Source: a virus. From it: 31,779 nucleotides of DNA. Where the stretch lies: IMG/VR virus record IMGVR_UViG_3300043675_000027, positions 1 through 31,779 of that record. One strand, 5' to 3'. A program made the position numbers and the translations under genes. Positions 7,118 through 15,234 of the stretch are shown here, in pieces. The notes under the pieces are model-generated. The model searched no databases, had not been told where the DNA came from, and was given only the letters and a program-made list of their open reading frames with translations. How positions within the stretch are numbered: the stretch's first letter is position 1; every line of letters begins with the position of its first letter.

Positions 7118-7699
7118 CTAGGGACCAATCCACCGCGGGCGTTGCTCGTCGGGCTTCGCGTCAATGGGTGGGCCCTTTCGCCATGCAAAGCGATGAACGT
7201 CCGTGATATCAATCACGACTGTTTCCGCATCCTCCGGACGAACGAACAGCGTCGCTCGGATAGTGGGTTTCGGCCCGTCCCCCATCGGCACAAGATCGAA
7301 CGTCAAGTGCACATCGCGATAGCCGGGTGCACTGCCTGACCTGACAAATTTGGTTGAAAAGTCGATGGTCTCGTCTTCCGACTGCTGCCGCGCAGTGAAT
7401 TTAGTCAATCTGGCTTCGTGAGCCCGGATGGCAGCTCTATATTCCGCCGCATCGCTCTCATGCTTGAATTGTTTGGCCGCAGCGGGAATGAGCCGCGCCC
7501 ACTCTGGACCGACGCGCTCGATCGCGTCTGCGATGGTGTATTCCATCGCGATCAGCCAGTCAGGACGGTTCAGAACGAGCGCGGCCATGAGTGCTTCCCC
7601 CGTAGACAGAGGGCCGGGGCCGCCGCGCTCCGCCGCCGCGCGCGTTTTCGCGAGAATGTGCGCAAGATCCGCGCTGCCAATAGTCGAATCATCGCTCAT
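7118..7699 (-). CDS. Hypothetical protein of the recombinase/primase operon
   Basis: A 193-aa protein that I do not recognise. The ATG at 7699 is chosen because GAGG lies 5 bases upstream; a start at 7750 would overlap the preceding gene and lacks a site. The N-terminal half is helical and rich in Ala and Glu (ADLAHILAKTRAAAERGG, EALMAALVLNRPDWLIAME), and a charged helix spans about residues 75-105. The C-terminal half looks like a beta-rich domain (DVHLTFDLVPMG, TIRATLFVRPEDAETVVIDI). It follows the primase-helicase gene by 47 bases and precedes the parA operator, so it is the third gene of a minus-strand operon. It may be a partner or regulator of the two large proteins; that is inference. 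Confidence 0.7.
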   Translation of the reverse strand: MSDDSTIGSADLAHILAKTRAAAERGGPGPLSTGEALMAALVLNRPDWLIAMEYTIADAIERVGPEWARLIPAAAKQFKHESDAAEYRAAIRAHEARLTKFTARQQSEDETIDFSTKFVRSGSAPGYRDVHLTFDLVPMGDGPKPTIRATLFVRPEDAETVVIDITDVHRFAWRKGPPIDAKPDEQRPRWIGP

Positions 7700-7746
7700 G
7701 AATTCCTCTGCTATTTCGTGGCTATCATATCGCTCGAGTGATTGAA

Positions 7747-10662
7747 TCAACGGGTGCCTGCGCGAGTGGCGTCTCGCTTGCGTCGCTCTTCCTGCAGGTC
7801 ATCGCACCGGCCCACGTAGGGGCAGGTTGCACACATCCGGCAGAACCCTTTGAAGTCCTCGGATCGTGCTGGCTCCTTGGCGAAGAGGCTCGGCGCCTCG
7901 AGCCGGATCTTGTTCAGCATGTCCTGCACGAATTTCGGGTCCAGCTTGTGGGCGCGCAGGCTCCTGCCAAAGAGATTGGTGCGGCGCTGCTCCGAATGGA
8001 TGTCGCCGTATAGTTGTCGGAGCATTTTGCCGACCGCATCAGGCCGCTCGATGATGGCGAGCGAGGTCGTGAACTCCTTGCCGAAGTTCGTATCAACCAG
8101 AGTCGCCATCTCGAGCATGAGCTGCGTGACTGTCACCCAAGTCTGGACCACACCAACTTGTTCGATCGAGCGTCGTATAATGGCCTCCAAAGCCTCTTTC
8201 ATCAGCTGCTCCGGAGAGTCGTGGTCAATCTTGGCGTGCTCTTGGCGGCCTAGGCCACGCTCGAGGGTCCGCATGATCTCATCGTCCTGCGAGAGGGCCG
8301 CAATGACGCGCAGAGGCGCGTTGATTTCCTCAACGCGTGTGCTCTTGTTCGGAAAGATCTCCTGGTACGTGTCGGCGATCTGCTGGACGTTCATGAAGGT
8401 CCAGGTGTGGAGGTCATCACGCAACGCCCGAAGCTCTTCGGCCTGCAGTTTTCCTTCCGGAGGCAGCAACGTGGTCGAATCAACGCCGACCGGCATCCGC
8501 CTCGTCTGGATGACGATCATGCGCGTGTTCAGGATCGCATCGGCTCCGCGAGTGTTGTTGATCCACTTCGTACCGAAGAAGTTGAACTCGACCTGCTCGG
8601 CGACTCCACCTCGGGTGTAGTTCGTGATGATCCGGACGGCGGTGTCCTTCTTGTACGAGAGCTTGATCACCTGAATGAGGTCGCTGAACGCCCCATCGCG
8701 CGTATCAGCGATCGACTCAAGGTCATCGAAAAGGACCAGACCGCGGCACTGGTCCACGTAGCGAGTCAGGGTCGCGGCGCTCGACTGGCCGAGCATCTTC
8801 TCGGCATTGGCGCCTAGCCACCTCCCTGCTTTGAAGGCCTCGCTCTTGCCAGTACCGGGGGGGCCGGTCAACAGGAAAAGCGGGACAGCGTCGAAGATCG
8901 CTTGGCAGTAGCTCACGACGATGCTGGTGGTGAGCAGCATGTAGTCGTCCTCGAAGGGCAGCCACACGTTGGAGCGCAAATGACCATGGACCATCCAGAT
9001 GAGCTTCGCGAGGTTCGGCGAGCGCGGTTTCTTTCCCTCAAGGTGGCTGTCGAGCCATTTCTTGATCGACTCCCAACGCCACGTCAGGTAGGGGTTCGGC
9101 TCGGGACGCTTCGAAAGCAACGTGCCGTCGGGCGAACTCAAGCGGAGCACTGGTGCGCGCTGGTCTGCGCCCTTCGGCGCCGGCATCTCCTCCACGGTCA
9201 GCTGCTGCCCATCGGAGCGCAGGATGATCGTGTCGTAGTACTCGACGAAGGCCATGCCTTGGCGCTCACGCCTCAGGACGCGTACGGCTTCGTAGAGGAA
9301 GCCGTTGTGGTAATTGCCGATGACGCTCACAGGCCGGGCTTCGAAGGTGCCCTCCGGCCACTTGGTTGGGTCGTCCTGCTCAATGGACGTCCGCTTCACC
9401 AGCATTGGTTCGGCGCGCTGGAGCAGCGTGCGAAACATCTCGATGGTGCCGCCGTTGAGCGTCCAGTCGTTCCAGTCCTTCACCTTCACGCCGGACGGTT
9501 TCACGCGGCAGCACTCGCGGTACGCCACCTTCGCGATCTTTTGCGCGTGCTCGTCGCCGGCGCGCAGGCCCAGGTTGTTCGCCTTATCGTTGTCATGCCC
9601 GAGGTACACGTACTCCCAGTCGGCCCAGTACTTCTCGCTGGTCCATTCCGTCGGATGGCTGCCGCCGCCGGCTGTCGAGGTGACTACCAGCAGCTTCTTC
9701 TCGAGGTCGGTGCCACGGATCAGCTTCTTCAACGCCCACAGGTCCTTCTGGCCGTCGCACACGAAAAGCATCTTGTGCGTGGAGTCTAGCTTCGCCGAGT
9801 AGTGAGCCCAGACGACGGTGGTCCAGCTCTTCGTGTCAGGCTTCGCGAAGAACTCGGTGACGCCGGGGACCTTGGCATACATGTATTTCTTGCGGAACAC
9901 ACCGTCGATGCCGCGGACCGGCGCCATGAGCGCTAGGGCGTAGTTCTTCACTTCTGCGCCTTTGTCCGTGGTCAAGTACAGCGACGAGAGGCCGATTCGC
10001 TCGTCGCGGATCAGCTCCTCGTCAAAACCGCGGACCGTTGTCCACCACTGCATGGCGACTTCGTTTGTGAGCAGCACATTCATGCGCTCGCGCGCGTGCT
10101 GCTCCGAACACTCCGCGACCTCCCACCACTCGGAAGGCTTCTTTTTCCTTTTCGCCTCGACCTTCGGATCATTCTGCGGGACGTCCTTGACGGACGGTGC
10201 ACCCGACTCTACGTGCCCCTCGGCGGGGGGATCGCCAGCGGGGTCGCTCGCGGCGGCAACTGATGCCCCACGAGGTGCGACGAAGTCAGTCGTTCCAAGT
10301 ACTCTCTCGGACTGAGCCTGGTCGCGAAGCGGCTTTGCAGCAAAGTAATGCTGGAGCCGAGACATCTCCCATGAGGTCAACGCACCGATCTTCACGAGGA
10401 AGTCGCCGTAGGTGACTTTCTCGGAACGCCAGCACTTTACGGCGTGCGTGTAACCGTTCTCTGACGGGGTCTCGGCAATCCCGCACTCGAACCGATTGTC
10501 GCCCGGGTGATCGCACCACGGGCAGTGACTCATATTGAGGAAGTCGCCATTGCGCTTCACCCTCACTTGGAACCCCCGGAGCAAGGGCTCAACAGGTCCG
10601 GTGTAGACCGACAGAGATCCGAGGATTTCCGCCCGAGAAATCATTTGATCGAGTTCGAGCAT
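7747..10662 (-). CDS. Primase-helicase-like protein (zinc finger, Toprim-like, AAA ATPase)
   Basis: A 971-aa protein with replication-type architecture. Residues 47-77 form a CHC2-like zinc finger (CPWC, C60, C77). Residues about 298-360 look like a Toprim fold: FVCDGQKDLWALKKL with an acidic residue at 303, then the D-x-D in GHDNDKA. Residues 590-720 are an ATPase with Walker A GPPGTGKS (600-607) and Walker B VLFDDLE (643-649), of the kind seen in superfamily 3-like phage and plasmid helicases. The C-terminus carries a tight Cys cluster, C941-x2-C944-x2-C947-x5-C953, possibly zinc or Fe-S. The start at 10662 has AGAAGG upstream and overlaps the end of the recombinase gene, so expression is coupled. 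Likely role: initiating or priming replication of the element. No named family confirmed. Confidence 0.75.
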   Translation of the reverse strand: MLELDQMISRAEILGSLSVYTGPVEPLLRGFQVRVKRNGDFLNMSHCPWCDHPGDNRFECGIAETPSENGYTHAVKCWRSEKVTYGDFLVKIGALTSWEMSRLQHYFAAKPLRDQAQSERVLGTTDFVAPRGASVAAASDPAGDPPAEGHVESGAPSVKDVPQNDPKVEAKRKKKPSEWWEVAECSEQHARERMNVLLTNEVAMQWWTTVRGFDEELIRDERIGLSSLYLTTDKGAEVKNYALALMAPVRGIDGVFRKKYMYAKVPGVTEFFAKPDTKSWTTVVWAHYSAKLDSTHKMLFVCDGQKDLWALKKLIRGTDLEKKLLVVTSTAGGGSHPTEWTSEKYWADWEYVYLGHDNDKANNLGLRAGDEHAQKIAKVAYRECCRVKPSGVKVKDWNDWTLNGGTIEMFRTLLQRAEPMLVKRTSIEQDDPTKWPEGTFEARPVSVIGNYHNGFLYEAVRVLRRERQGMAFVEYYDTIILRSDGQQLTVEEMPAPKGADQRAPVLRLSSPDGTLLSKRPEPNPYLTWRWESIKKWLDSHLEGKKPRSPNLAKLIWMVHGHLRSNVWLPFEDDYMLLTTSIVVSYCQAIFDAVPLFLLTGPPGTGKSEAFKAGRWLGANAEKMLGQSSAATLTRYVDQCRGLVLFDDLESIADTRDGAFSDLIQVIKLSYKKDTAVRIITNYTRGGVAEQVEFNFFGTKWINNTRGADAILNTRMIVIQTRRMPVGVDSTTLLPPEGKLQAEELRALRDDLHTWTFMNVQQIADTYQEIFPNKSTRVEEINAPLRVIAALSQDDEIMRTLERGLGRQEHAKIDHDSPEQLMKEALEAIIRRSIEQVGVVQTWVTVTQLMLEMATLVDTNFGKEFTTSLAIIERPDAVGKMLRQLYGDIHSEQRRTNLFGRSLRAHKLDPKFVQDMLNKIRLEAPSLFAKEPARSEDFKGFCRMCATCPYVGRCDDLQEERRKRDATRAGTR

Positions 10663-13600
10663 GCAATCGCCTTCTTGGTGATGGAGGCCCCGTTGCGAAC
10701 AGCCTCGCGCTCTAGCTGCGCTTGTCGGTTGATGTTCTCCTCCTCGTCAGCGTTCGCGGTCGCTCGGTAGATATCCTCGACGACTCGCGCGCTGTCGTTC
10801 AGCAGCGCTTGGCCAGTCGCGGTGGCAAGGCCCAGGCGATAGGCCTGGCTCACCTTCAGCATTCGCCAGTCGTGCGGCGTGATGCGGATGCCGATGTACT
10901 GCTTCGAACGGTCACCGATCCGTTGGGTGATAGTCCTCGTGAGCATCTTCAGGCCGCGGTGGTCTTGGTCTGCGCTCATGCCCTTGCGTGTGCCGCCGTT
11001 CATCGCGCAGCGGATGAAGACCCACTCGGTCTTTTCCGCCCCGGGGATCGTCGGACGGTAGACCTGCAGCCATTCGCGCAGCGGAGCAGCGTGCTCCTCG
11101 GGGATCACCATATCGACGTCTTGGGCGTAGTCCCAAATCCAATTTTTGAACTCCCCCTTGGAGATACGCAGCCGCACGGTGCCGTCCTTCGCGATGGTGA
11201 TGTTATGACCGATGCGCAGGTTCGAGACGTTCTCAACGCGCAGTGGGAGCCAGGTCAGTAGTTCAAGGATCGCGATGTACTGCACGTCGAGCGCTCGCCA
11301 CACGGGTGACGACGGTGGCGCCATCCTCTGCCGCCATACGTCAATCAACCGATAGAGCACCGCCGCTGGATGCTTGGCACGAAGGAACAGCGACAGCCGC
11401 TTCGCGCGGCTGACCTTTTGTTTTACTATCTTGCGCACCGCTTTGGGAAACTTCCCACGGAAGTTGAGAAGTTTTTTCGAACACCAGTCGTCCCAGGCCT
11501 CACGCGAGACTTCAGGAACTTCGTGTTTTAACAGGTCGTAGTGTGTCCGCACGAAGCTGTACGATTTGTTGATCATGTTGTTGCAGAAGATCAGAAATTG
11601 CTGCATCGAGTCCGAGAGCGTTTTCTGATCGACAGGGACAGACGGCGGCGGAACTTCACCGCGAGCGATTGCCCTTTGGCGGACCTCTTCCACTCTCCAC
11701 GCGTCCTCGTCGTAGCTGCGGGACCGGGTCCACCGGAAGTACTTCCTGAGATAGTGGAGGTTGAGGCAGTGAGTGAACTTGATATCCGATGGCTTGAGAC
11801 CCATGCCGTAGAGCAGCCTATCTTCCCACGCCATGCTCTCCCAGTGGCCCCAGCCTTTTGGTGGCAGCGGCAGCATCAGGAAGCCAAAAAACCCACCGAG
11901 TGCCTCCATGCGTTTCTTGATGCTCGCGTCCTTGTGCCACACCTCCCAAGGATCGAGAGTGAAGAACTCCTGGGTTCCGTCTGGCATGTCAACGGTGTGC
12001 TCGGCCAGCCTCTTGTGATCAACGAGCGCGTCGAAGATACGACGGAGGTGCTCTGGCCATTTGTCGTAGAGCCAGCGATACTCGTACTCGCACAGCTTTG
12101 CGTTGTGGCGAGTCCAGAACGGGGTAATCTCGTCTTCGGAGAGTTCGTCCGCAAGCAGCGGTGTCGCGTCGGTTTGCATACGCGACGTCAGCACGCCTTT
12201 CGGGAGACTGAGTGCCTTCTCGAGCGCCACAACTTTATCGAAGCTTTTGGGCGACGGGTACTTAAGCCGCGCTGCCCAATGATAGCTCGATTCGCCTGCG
12301 ATCTTCCGCAGATCATTCGGCAGCAGCCCCTTGCGATCGATGATCACAGCGAAGGCGTCGCAGAAGTCGGCCGGTAACTCGGAACTCATGCTCCATGCCC
12401 GATAGGAACGCTGCAGCCGGTAGAGCTCGATGCGGCGGTTCTTCCACGTCTTCTCCGGTAGATCTTTCGTGCTCGCGATCTCAAGCTCGGTGAGGCGACG
12501 ATCGAACTCTGGTGAGAGGAACTCTGGGCCGATTAACGCGCTCGCCGCTGGCTTCTTGGGCATCGAGTCGAGCCACATCCGAAGTGCAGCATCGCGATGG
12601 CTCCGAGTTTCCTTGCCAGGAGGGTTCTCCTTGTTCACGCGTTCGAGCAGATCGCAGTACCGCAGCTGGAGCACGACCCCGGTCTCATCCAGCGGCTTGA
12701 TCACCGGACGGGGCAGGGGGTGCGTCGGGTCCCACGTGCGTCTCTGTATCGCGCGCGACGTCAGGGTGCCTTCTGGGAGACCCAGCCTGATCTCGAGCGC
12801 TTTGAGCGTCGGTACGTTCTCCTTGCGCGTCTTCGGCGCTACGCCGCCCAAGGCCCACAAGTACGCGCGCTCGTGTATTGCGCGCAGATCACTTGCAATG
12901 AGACCGCGTCGGTTGAGGACTTCGGCGAGACAGTCCGCAAAGCCGGTTGGGAGATCCATCCACTTGCTCGCATCCTGCTCTGGATGCGGCTCGGGTCGCG
13001 GCAACTGCTTCGCGCCCGGCTTGCCGACCCGCGCTTCGAGGACTTCCAGGCGGGACACGAGCATCCCCTCCGGAAGGTTCAGCTCGTGCTCAATCTTCGT
13101 GGCGGCCGTCCCGGTTGTGCGAAGCCTCGGCACGTACGTACCGTCGTTCCAGGCTCGGATAAGGTTCGAGGACACGATGTGATGCAGATCGAACGGCAGC
13201 TTGCCGCGCCTTTCGATCACCTCGAGAAGCGCTTCGACGAAGTTCTTTCCTTCCAGGTCCGCTTCCCACGTAGCTGCATCCTGGTTCGGATGGGGTTGGG
13301 GTCGCGGCTTTTTGCTCTTGCCTTTCCCTCCCAAGTTCGTGACGCGCTTTGAGAGCAAACCTTCGGGCAGATTGAGGTGCCCCTCGATCTTCTGCAGCAT
13401 CGGCAAACTGCGTGGCAGTGCCGGCCCCTTTTTGACTTTTCCGCGGTTGGCGCACGCCCAGTTGCAAGCGGTGCTACCGACTCCCTTCATGTCCACGGGC
13501 ACTAGGCCGCGGCGACGGATCACTTCGCGGTAGGCCGTGGCGAAGTCACCAGGCAGCTCGGTGTCCCACGTGCTCGCGTCCTGGTTCGGATGCGGCTCCG

Positions 13601-14033
13601 GCCGGTGCTTTTTTGTCTGATACATCAGCGGTGGCGGCGGCCACGGCTTGCGCCGCGCTTTCGAGTGCTCCTCGAGTTTCACGCGCGACCCGAGCAGCCC
13701 CTCGGGTAGGCGGAGTGCCTGCTCGAGCTTGGCGACGTTCTCCAGGCTCTTCTGCCGACTCGGCGTGTTCTTGCCAATCGCCCAGAGGTAATGGGATCCG
13801 AAGTTCTCCCCCGGCCCGACGAGATCCGCCGGTACCATGCCGCGGCGCTTGAGCGCCTCCTGCAGTGCTGCCGTGAAGTCCTGGGACAGCTCGGTGTCCC
13901 ACGTGCTCGCATCCTGGTTAGGGTGCGGTTCTGGTCTGCGTGTCTGGTAGTGACGCGCATGCCTGGTTTTCTGTTGTTGCTCCGCGCCAACGACTTGCAC
14001 GTCGGTCGCAGAGGCGATGCCGTTCTCTAGCAC
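10641..14033 (-). CDS. Giant tyrosine recombinase with five HTH-like repeats
   Basis: An 1130-aa protein. The C-terminal 220 residues show a tyrosine recombinase fold: Arg932 in LPLRVENV, Lys959 in ISKGEFKN, H1054-x-x-R1057 in HDWRML, and the nucleophile candidate Tyr1089; the usual second His/Trp before the Tyr is not evident (N/D there). The N-terminal part holds four repeats of about 85 residues (33-118, 144-231, 244-329, 346-428), each opening with RPxPHPxQDA and ending LPEGxLxSR, plus a fifth, more distant copy (553-619) without the RPxPHP opening. Each repeat resembles an XRE-like HTH. Typical recombinases are 300-450 aa with one arm-binding domain. The GTG start has GGAG five bases upstream. 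It heads the operon with the primase-helicase gene. Function inferred: a recombinase recognising an extended multi-site DNA target. Confidence 0.8.
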   Translation of the reverse strand: MLENGIASATDVQVVGAEQQQKTRHARHYQTRRPEPHPNQDASTWDTELSQDFTAALQEALKRRGMVPADLVGPGENFGSHYLWAIGKNTPSRQKSLENVAKLEQALRLPEGLLGSRVKLEEHSKARRKPWPPPPLMYQTKKHRPEPHPNQDASTWDTELPGDFATAYREVIRRRGLVPVDMKGVGSTACNWACANRGKVKKGPALPRSLPMLQKIEGHLNLPEGLLSKRVTNLGGKGKSKKPRPQPHPNQDAATWEADLEGKNFVEALLEVIERRGKLPFDLHHIVSSNLIRAWNDGTYVPRLRTTGTAATKIEHELNLPEGMLVSRLEVLEARVGKPGAKQLPRPEPHPEQDASKWMDLPTGFADCLAEVLNRRGLIASDLRAIHERAYLWALGGVAPKTRKENVPTLKALEIRLGLPEGTLTSRAIQRRTWDPTHPLPRPVIKPLDETGVVLQLRYCDLLERVNKENPPGKETRSHRDAALRMWLDSMPKKPAASALIGPEFLSPEFDRRLTELEIASTKDLPEKTWKNRRIELYRLQRSYRAWSMSSELPADFCDAFAVIIDRKGLLPNDLRKIAGESSYHWAARLKYPSPKSFDKVVALEKALSLPKGVLTSRMQTDATPLLADELSEDEITPFWTRHNAKLCEYEYRWLYDKWPEHLRRIFDALVDHKRLAEHTVDMPDGTQEFFTLDPWEVWHKDASIKKRMEALGGFFGFLMLPLPPKGWGHWESMAWEDRLLYGMGLKPSDIKFTHCLNLHYLRKYFRWTRSRSYDEDAWRVEEVRQRAIARGEVPPPSVPVDQKTLSDSMQQFLIFCNNMINKSYSFVRTHYDLLKHEVPEVSREAWDDWCSKKLLNFRGKFPKAVRKIVKQKVSRAKRLSLFLRAKHPAAVLYRLIDVWRQRMAPPSSPVWRALDVQYIAILELLTWLPLRVENVSNLRIGHNITIAKDGTVRLRISKGEFKNWIWDYAQDVDMVIPEEHAAPLREWLQVYRPTIPGAEKTEWVFIRCAMNGGTRKGMSADQDHRGLKMLTRTITQRIGDRSKQYIGIRITPHDWRMLKVSQAYRLGLATATGQALLNDSARVVEDIYRATANADEEENINRQAQLEREAVRNGASITKKAIACSNSIK
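12750..13937 (-). repeat. DNA encoding four tandem HTH-like repeats of the recombinase
   Basis: Four units of about 85-90 codons, with variable spacers rich in Lys, Arg and Pro. The first two units are nearly identical at DNA level around the RPEPHPNQDA boundary (about 13559-13600 and 13895-13935), which points to relatively recent duplication. A fifth, diverged unit lies at about 12177-12377. Confidence 0.8.
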
Positions 14034-14125
14034 ATCCTCTCCCGTGATTAACTCTTGACGAGTGCCCGAGGGATGCGCAAACTAATCGGCGAATAGCGTC
14101 GCTGCCGATCAGCTGCGACAACCCT

Positions 14126-14159
14126 GAAACGGCTCGAGGCGCCAACCTTGAGCCGTTTC
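14126..14159. terminator. Strong hairpin between the regulator and recombinase genes
   Basis: Perfect 10-bp arms GAAACGGCTC and GAGCCGTTTC with a 14-base loop. There is T-rich sequence after it on the plus strand but only a weak T-tract on the minus strand. It may end transcription coming from the AlpA-like gene or shield the recombinase operon. The rest of 14034-14308 shows no gene. Confidence 0.45.
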
Positions 14160-14308
14160 GCTTTCTAGGGCCGTTTTCCTTTGTTCAGCTCTGGAATTAA
14201 GATCCGGTTTGGTCTCCTTCCTTAACTACTGGATAACAGCTTCGGTAAGTTGCGACGTGTGCACGGTTCTCGCAGGATCGCGTAAGCAATCGGCGAGGCC
14301 GAGTCTGC

Positions 14309-14563
14309 TCATTGGGTCAAAGCGGCCCTAATCTGATCAACTGGCCACAGCAATCTTCTACCAAATCTTATTGGTCGGACTCCGTGGTATTCACCAGCTG
14401 CCCGATACCGTGTCCATATCGACTCTGGTTTGCAAAAAAGTAAGGCGGCAAATTCGTGCGTTGATACATGATCTCGATTCGAAGGAAGATTGTGTAATTC
14501 GGTGTGCCCGTGAGTTCGGTTCAGTGCGTCACCCGTCTTGTCAGGTACTTTCTTTCGCTTCAT
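14309..14563 (-). CDS. AlpA/MerR-like HTH DNA-binding protein
   Basis: An 84-aa protein whose C-terminal half fits the small winged-HTH of excisionase/AlpA regulators: VSTHEFAALLFCKPESIWTRY as HTH, then a wing ending FGRRLLWPVDQIRAAL, where 'rrllWPvd.I' is the usual closing motif. The ATG at 14563 is preferred over the GTG at 14584 because a GAGG lies about 10 bases upstream. These proteins act as recombination directionality factors or integrase regulators. It lies between the giant recombinase and the conventional integrase, divergent from the gene at 14638, so a role in excision control is plausible. Confidence 0.75.
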   Translation of the reverse strand: MKRKKVPDKTGDALNRTHGHTELHNLPSNRDHVSTHEFAALLFCKPESIWTRYRAAGEYHGVRPIRFGRRLLWPVDQIRAALTQ

Positions 14564-14637
14564 TTCTTGACGACCTCGATTCACTGCGATTGAAATATGA
14601 TGACTATGGGTTCACCATTGGTCGAGGAGTTGCCAGC

Positions 14638-15201
14638 ATGCCGTCCAGAAAGGGGGAGCCAACAAAAACATTGCGGGTGCCGTCATTCGGCGCCGTCCGA
14701 AGACGCAGGCGCTGGGAAAATAGGCTCTTCGGTGACCCTATGCAGCGACGGAATCCAGCGCCGACGCATGATCTGCTAGAACATTTCGGCGATGTGTTGA
14801 AGCATTGTGGCGATGCACGTGAGACTGCGGTGGCGGTAATCCATGTTCTTCAAGTGACCGTCAATAGCGGTAGCGTCAAAGCCCGATCAAGAAAGGCGTT
14901 CATCTGGGCGTTAAGAAAAAATGGGGTATCGCAACGCCTGTTCACGGCGTTGCAAGTTATTGTAAAGAAGCTATCGATCATTCGTGAGGACGAGCGGATT
15001 TATGAACTCGTCAAGAAGGAACACTTTGAAAACGATAAGAGACTCACGCTCCCCGGTAAGAGGCGCGGGAAAAAGGAGGAGGAAAACGCCTTTTGCGTCG
15101 TAGCTGAAAAGCTGAAGATTTCCAAAGAAAAGGTGTTTAAGTCTTACCACAGATCAAGGCAGCGAGATGTACGCCGTATGGCAGGATACGGCAAGCTGTA
15201 A
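14638..15201 (+). CDS. Hypothetical basic protein with C-terminal HTH-like segment
   Basis: A 187-aa basic protein, not recognised. The ATG at 14638 has GAGGAG eight bases upstream; readings starting further left overlap the divergent regulator and are unlikely. The middle is helical (RETAVAVIHVLQVTV, RLFTALQVIVKKLSII). After a Lys/Arg-rich linker (GKRRGKKEEE), the C-terminus has the pattern AEKLKISKEKVFKSYHRSR, which resembles a short HTH. The protein at 18897-19325, also encoded beside a recombinase, ends with a similar segment. It faces the integrase gene tail to tail and is probably a DNA-binding accessory factor; that is inference. Confidence 0.6.
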   Translation: MPSRKGEPTKTLRVPSFGAVRRRRRWENRLFGDPMQRRNPAPTHDLLEHFGDVLKHCGDARETAVAVIHVLQVTVNSGSVKARSRKAFIWALRKNGVSQRLFTALQVIVKKLSIIREDERIYELVKKEHFENDKRLTLPGKRRGKKEEENAFCVVAEKLKISKEKVFKSYHRSRQRDVRRMAGYGKL

Positions 15202-15234
15202 GCTCGCAAACCCCGAGAGGCTGAGGCGGTCCCG

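Noticed and set aside
8902-9789. Long plus-strand ORF of 295 codons
   Set aside because: Antisense to the primase-helicase gene, His/Arg/Val-rich composition typical of a shadow of a GC-rich gene.
12430-13352. Long plus-strand ORFs opposite the recombinase repeats
   Set aside because: Mirror the repeated minus-strand coding sequence; no start signals and biased composition.
14371-14637. Extended N-terminus for the gene at 14638
   Set aside because: Would overlap the divergent AlpA-like gene; the ATG at 14638 has a clear ribosome site.
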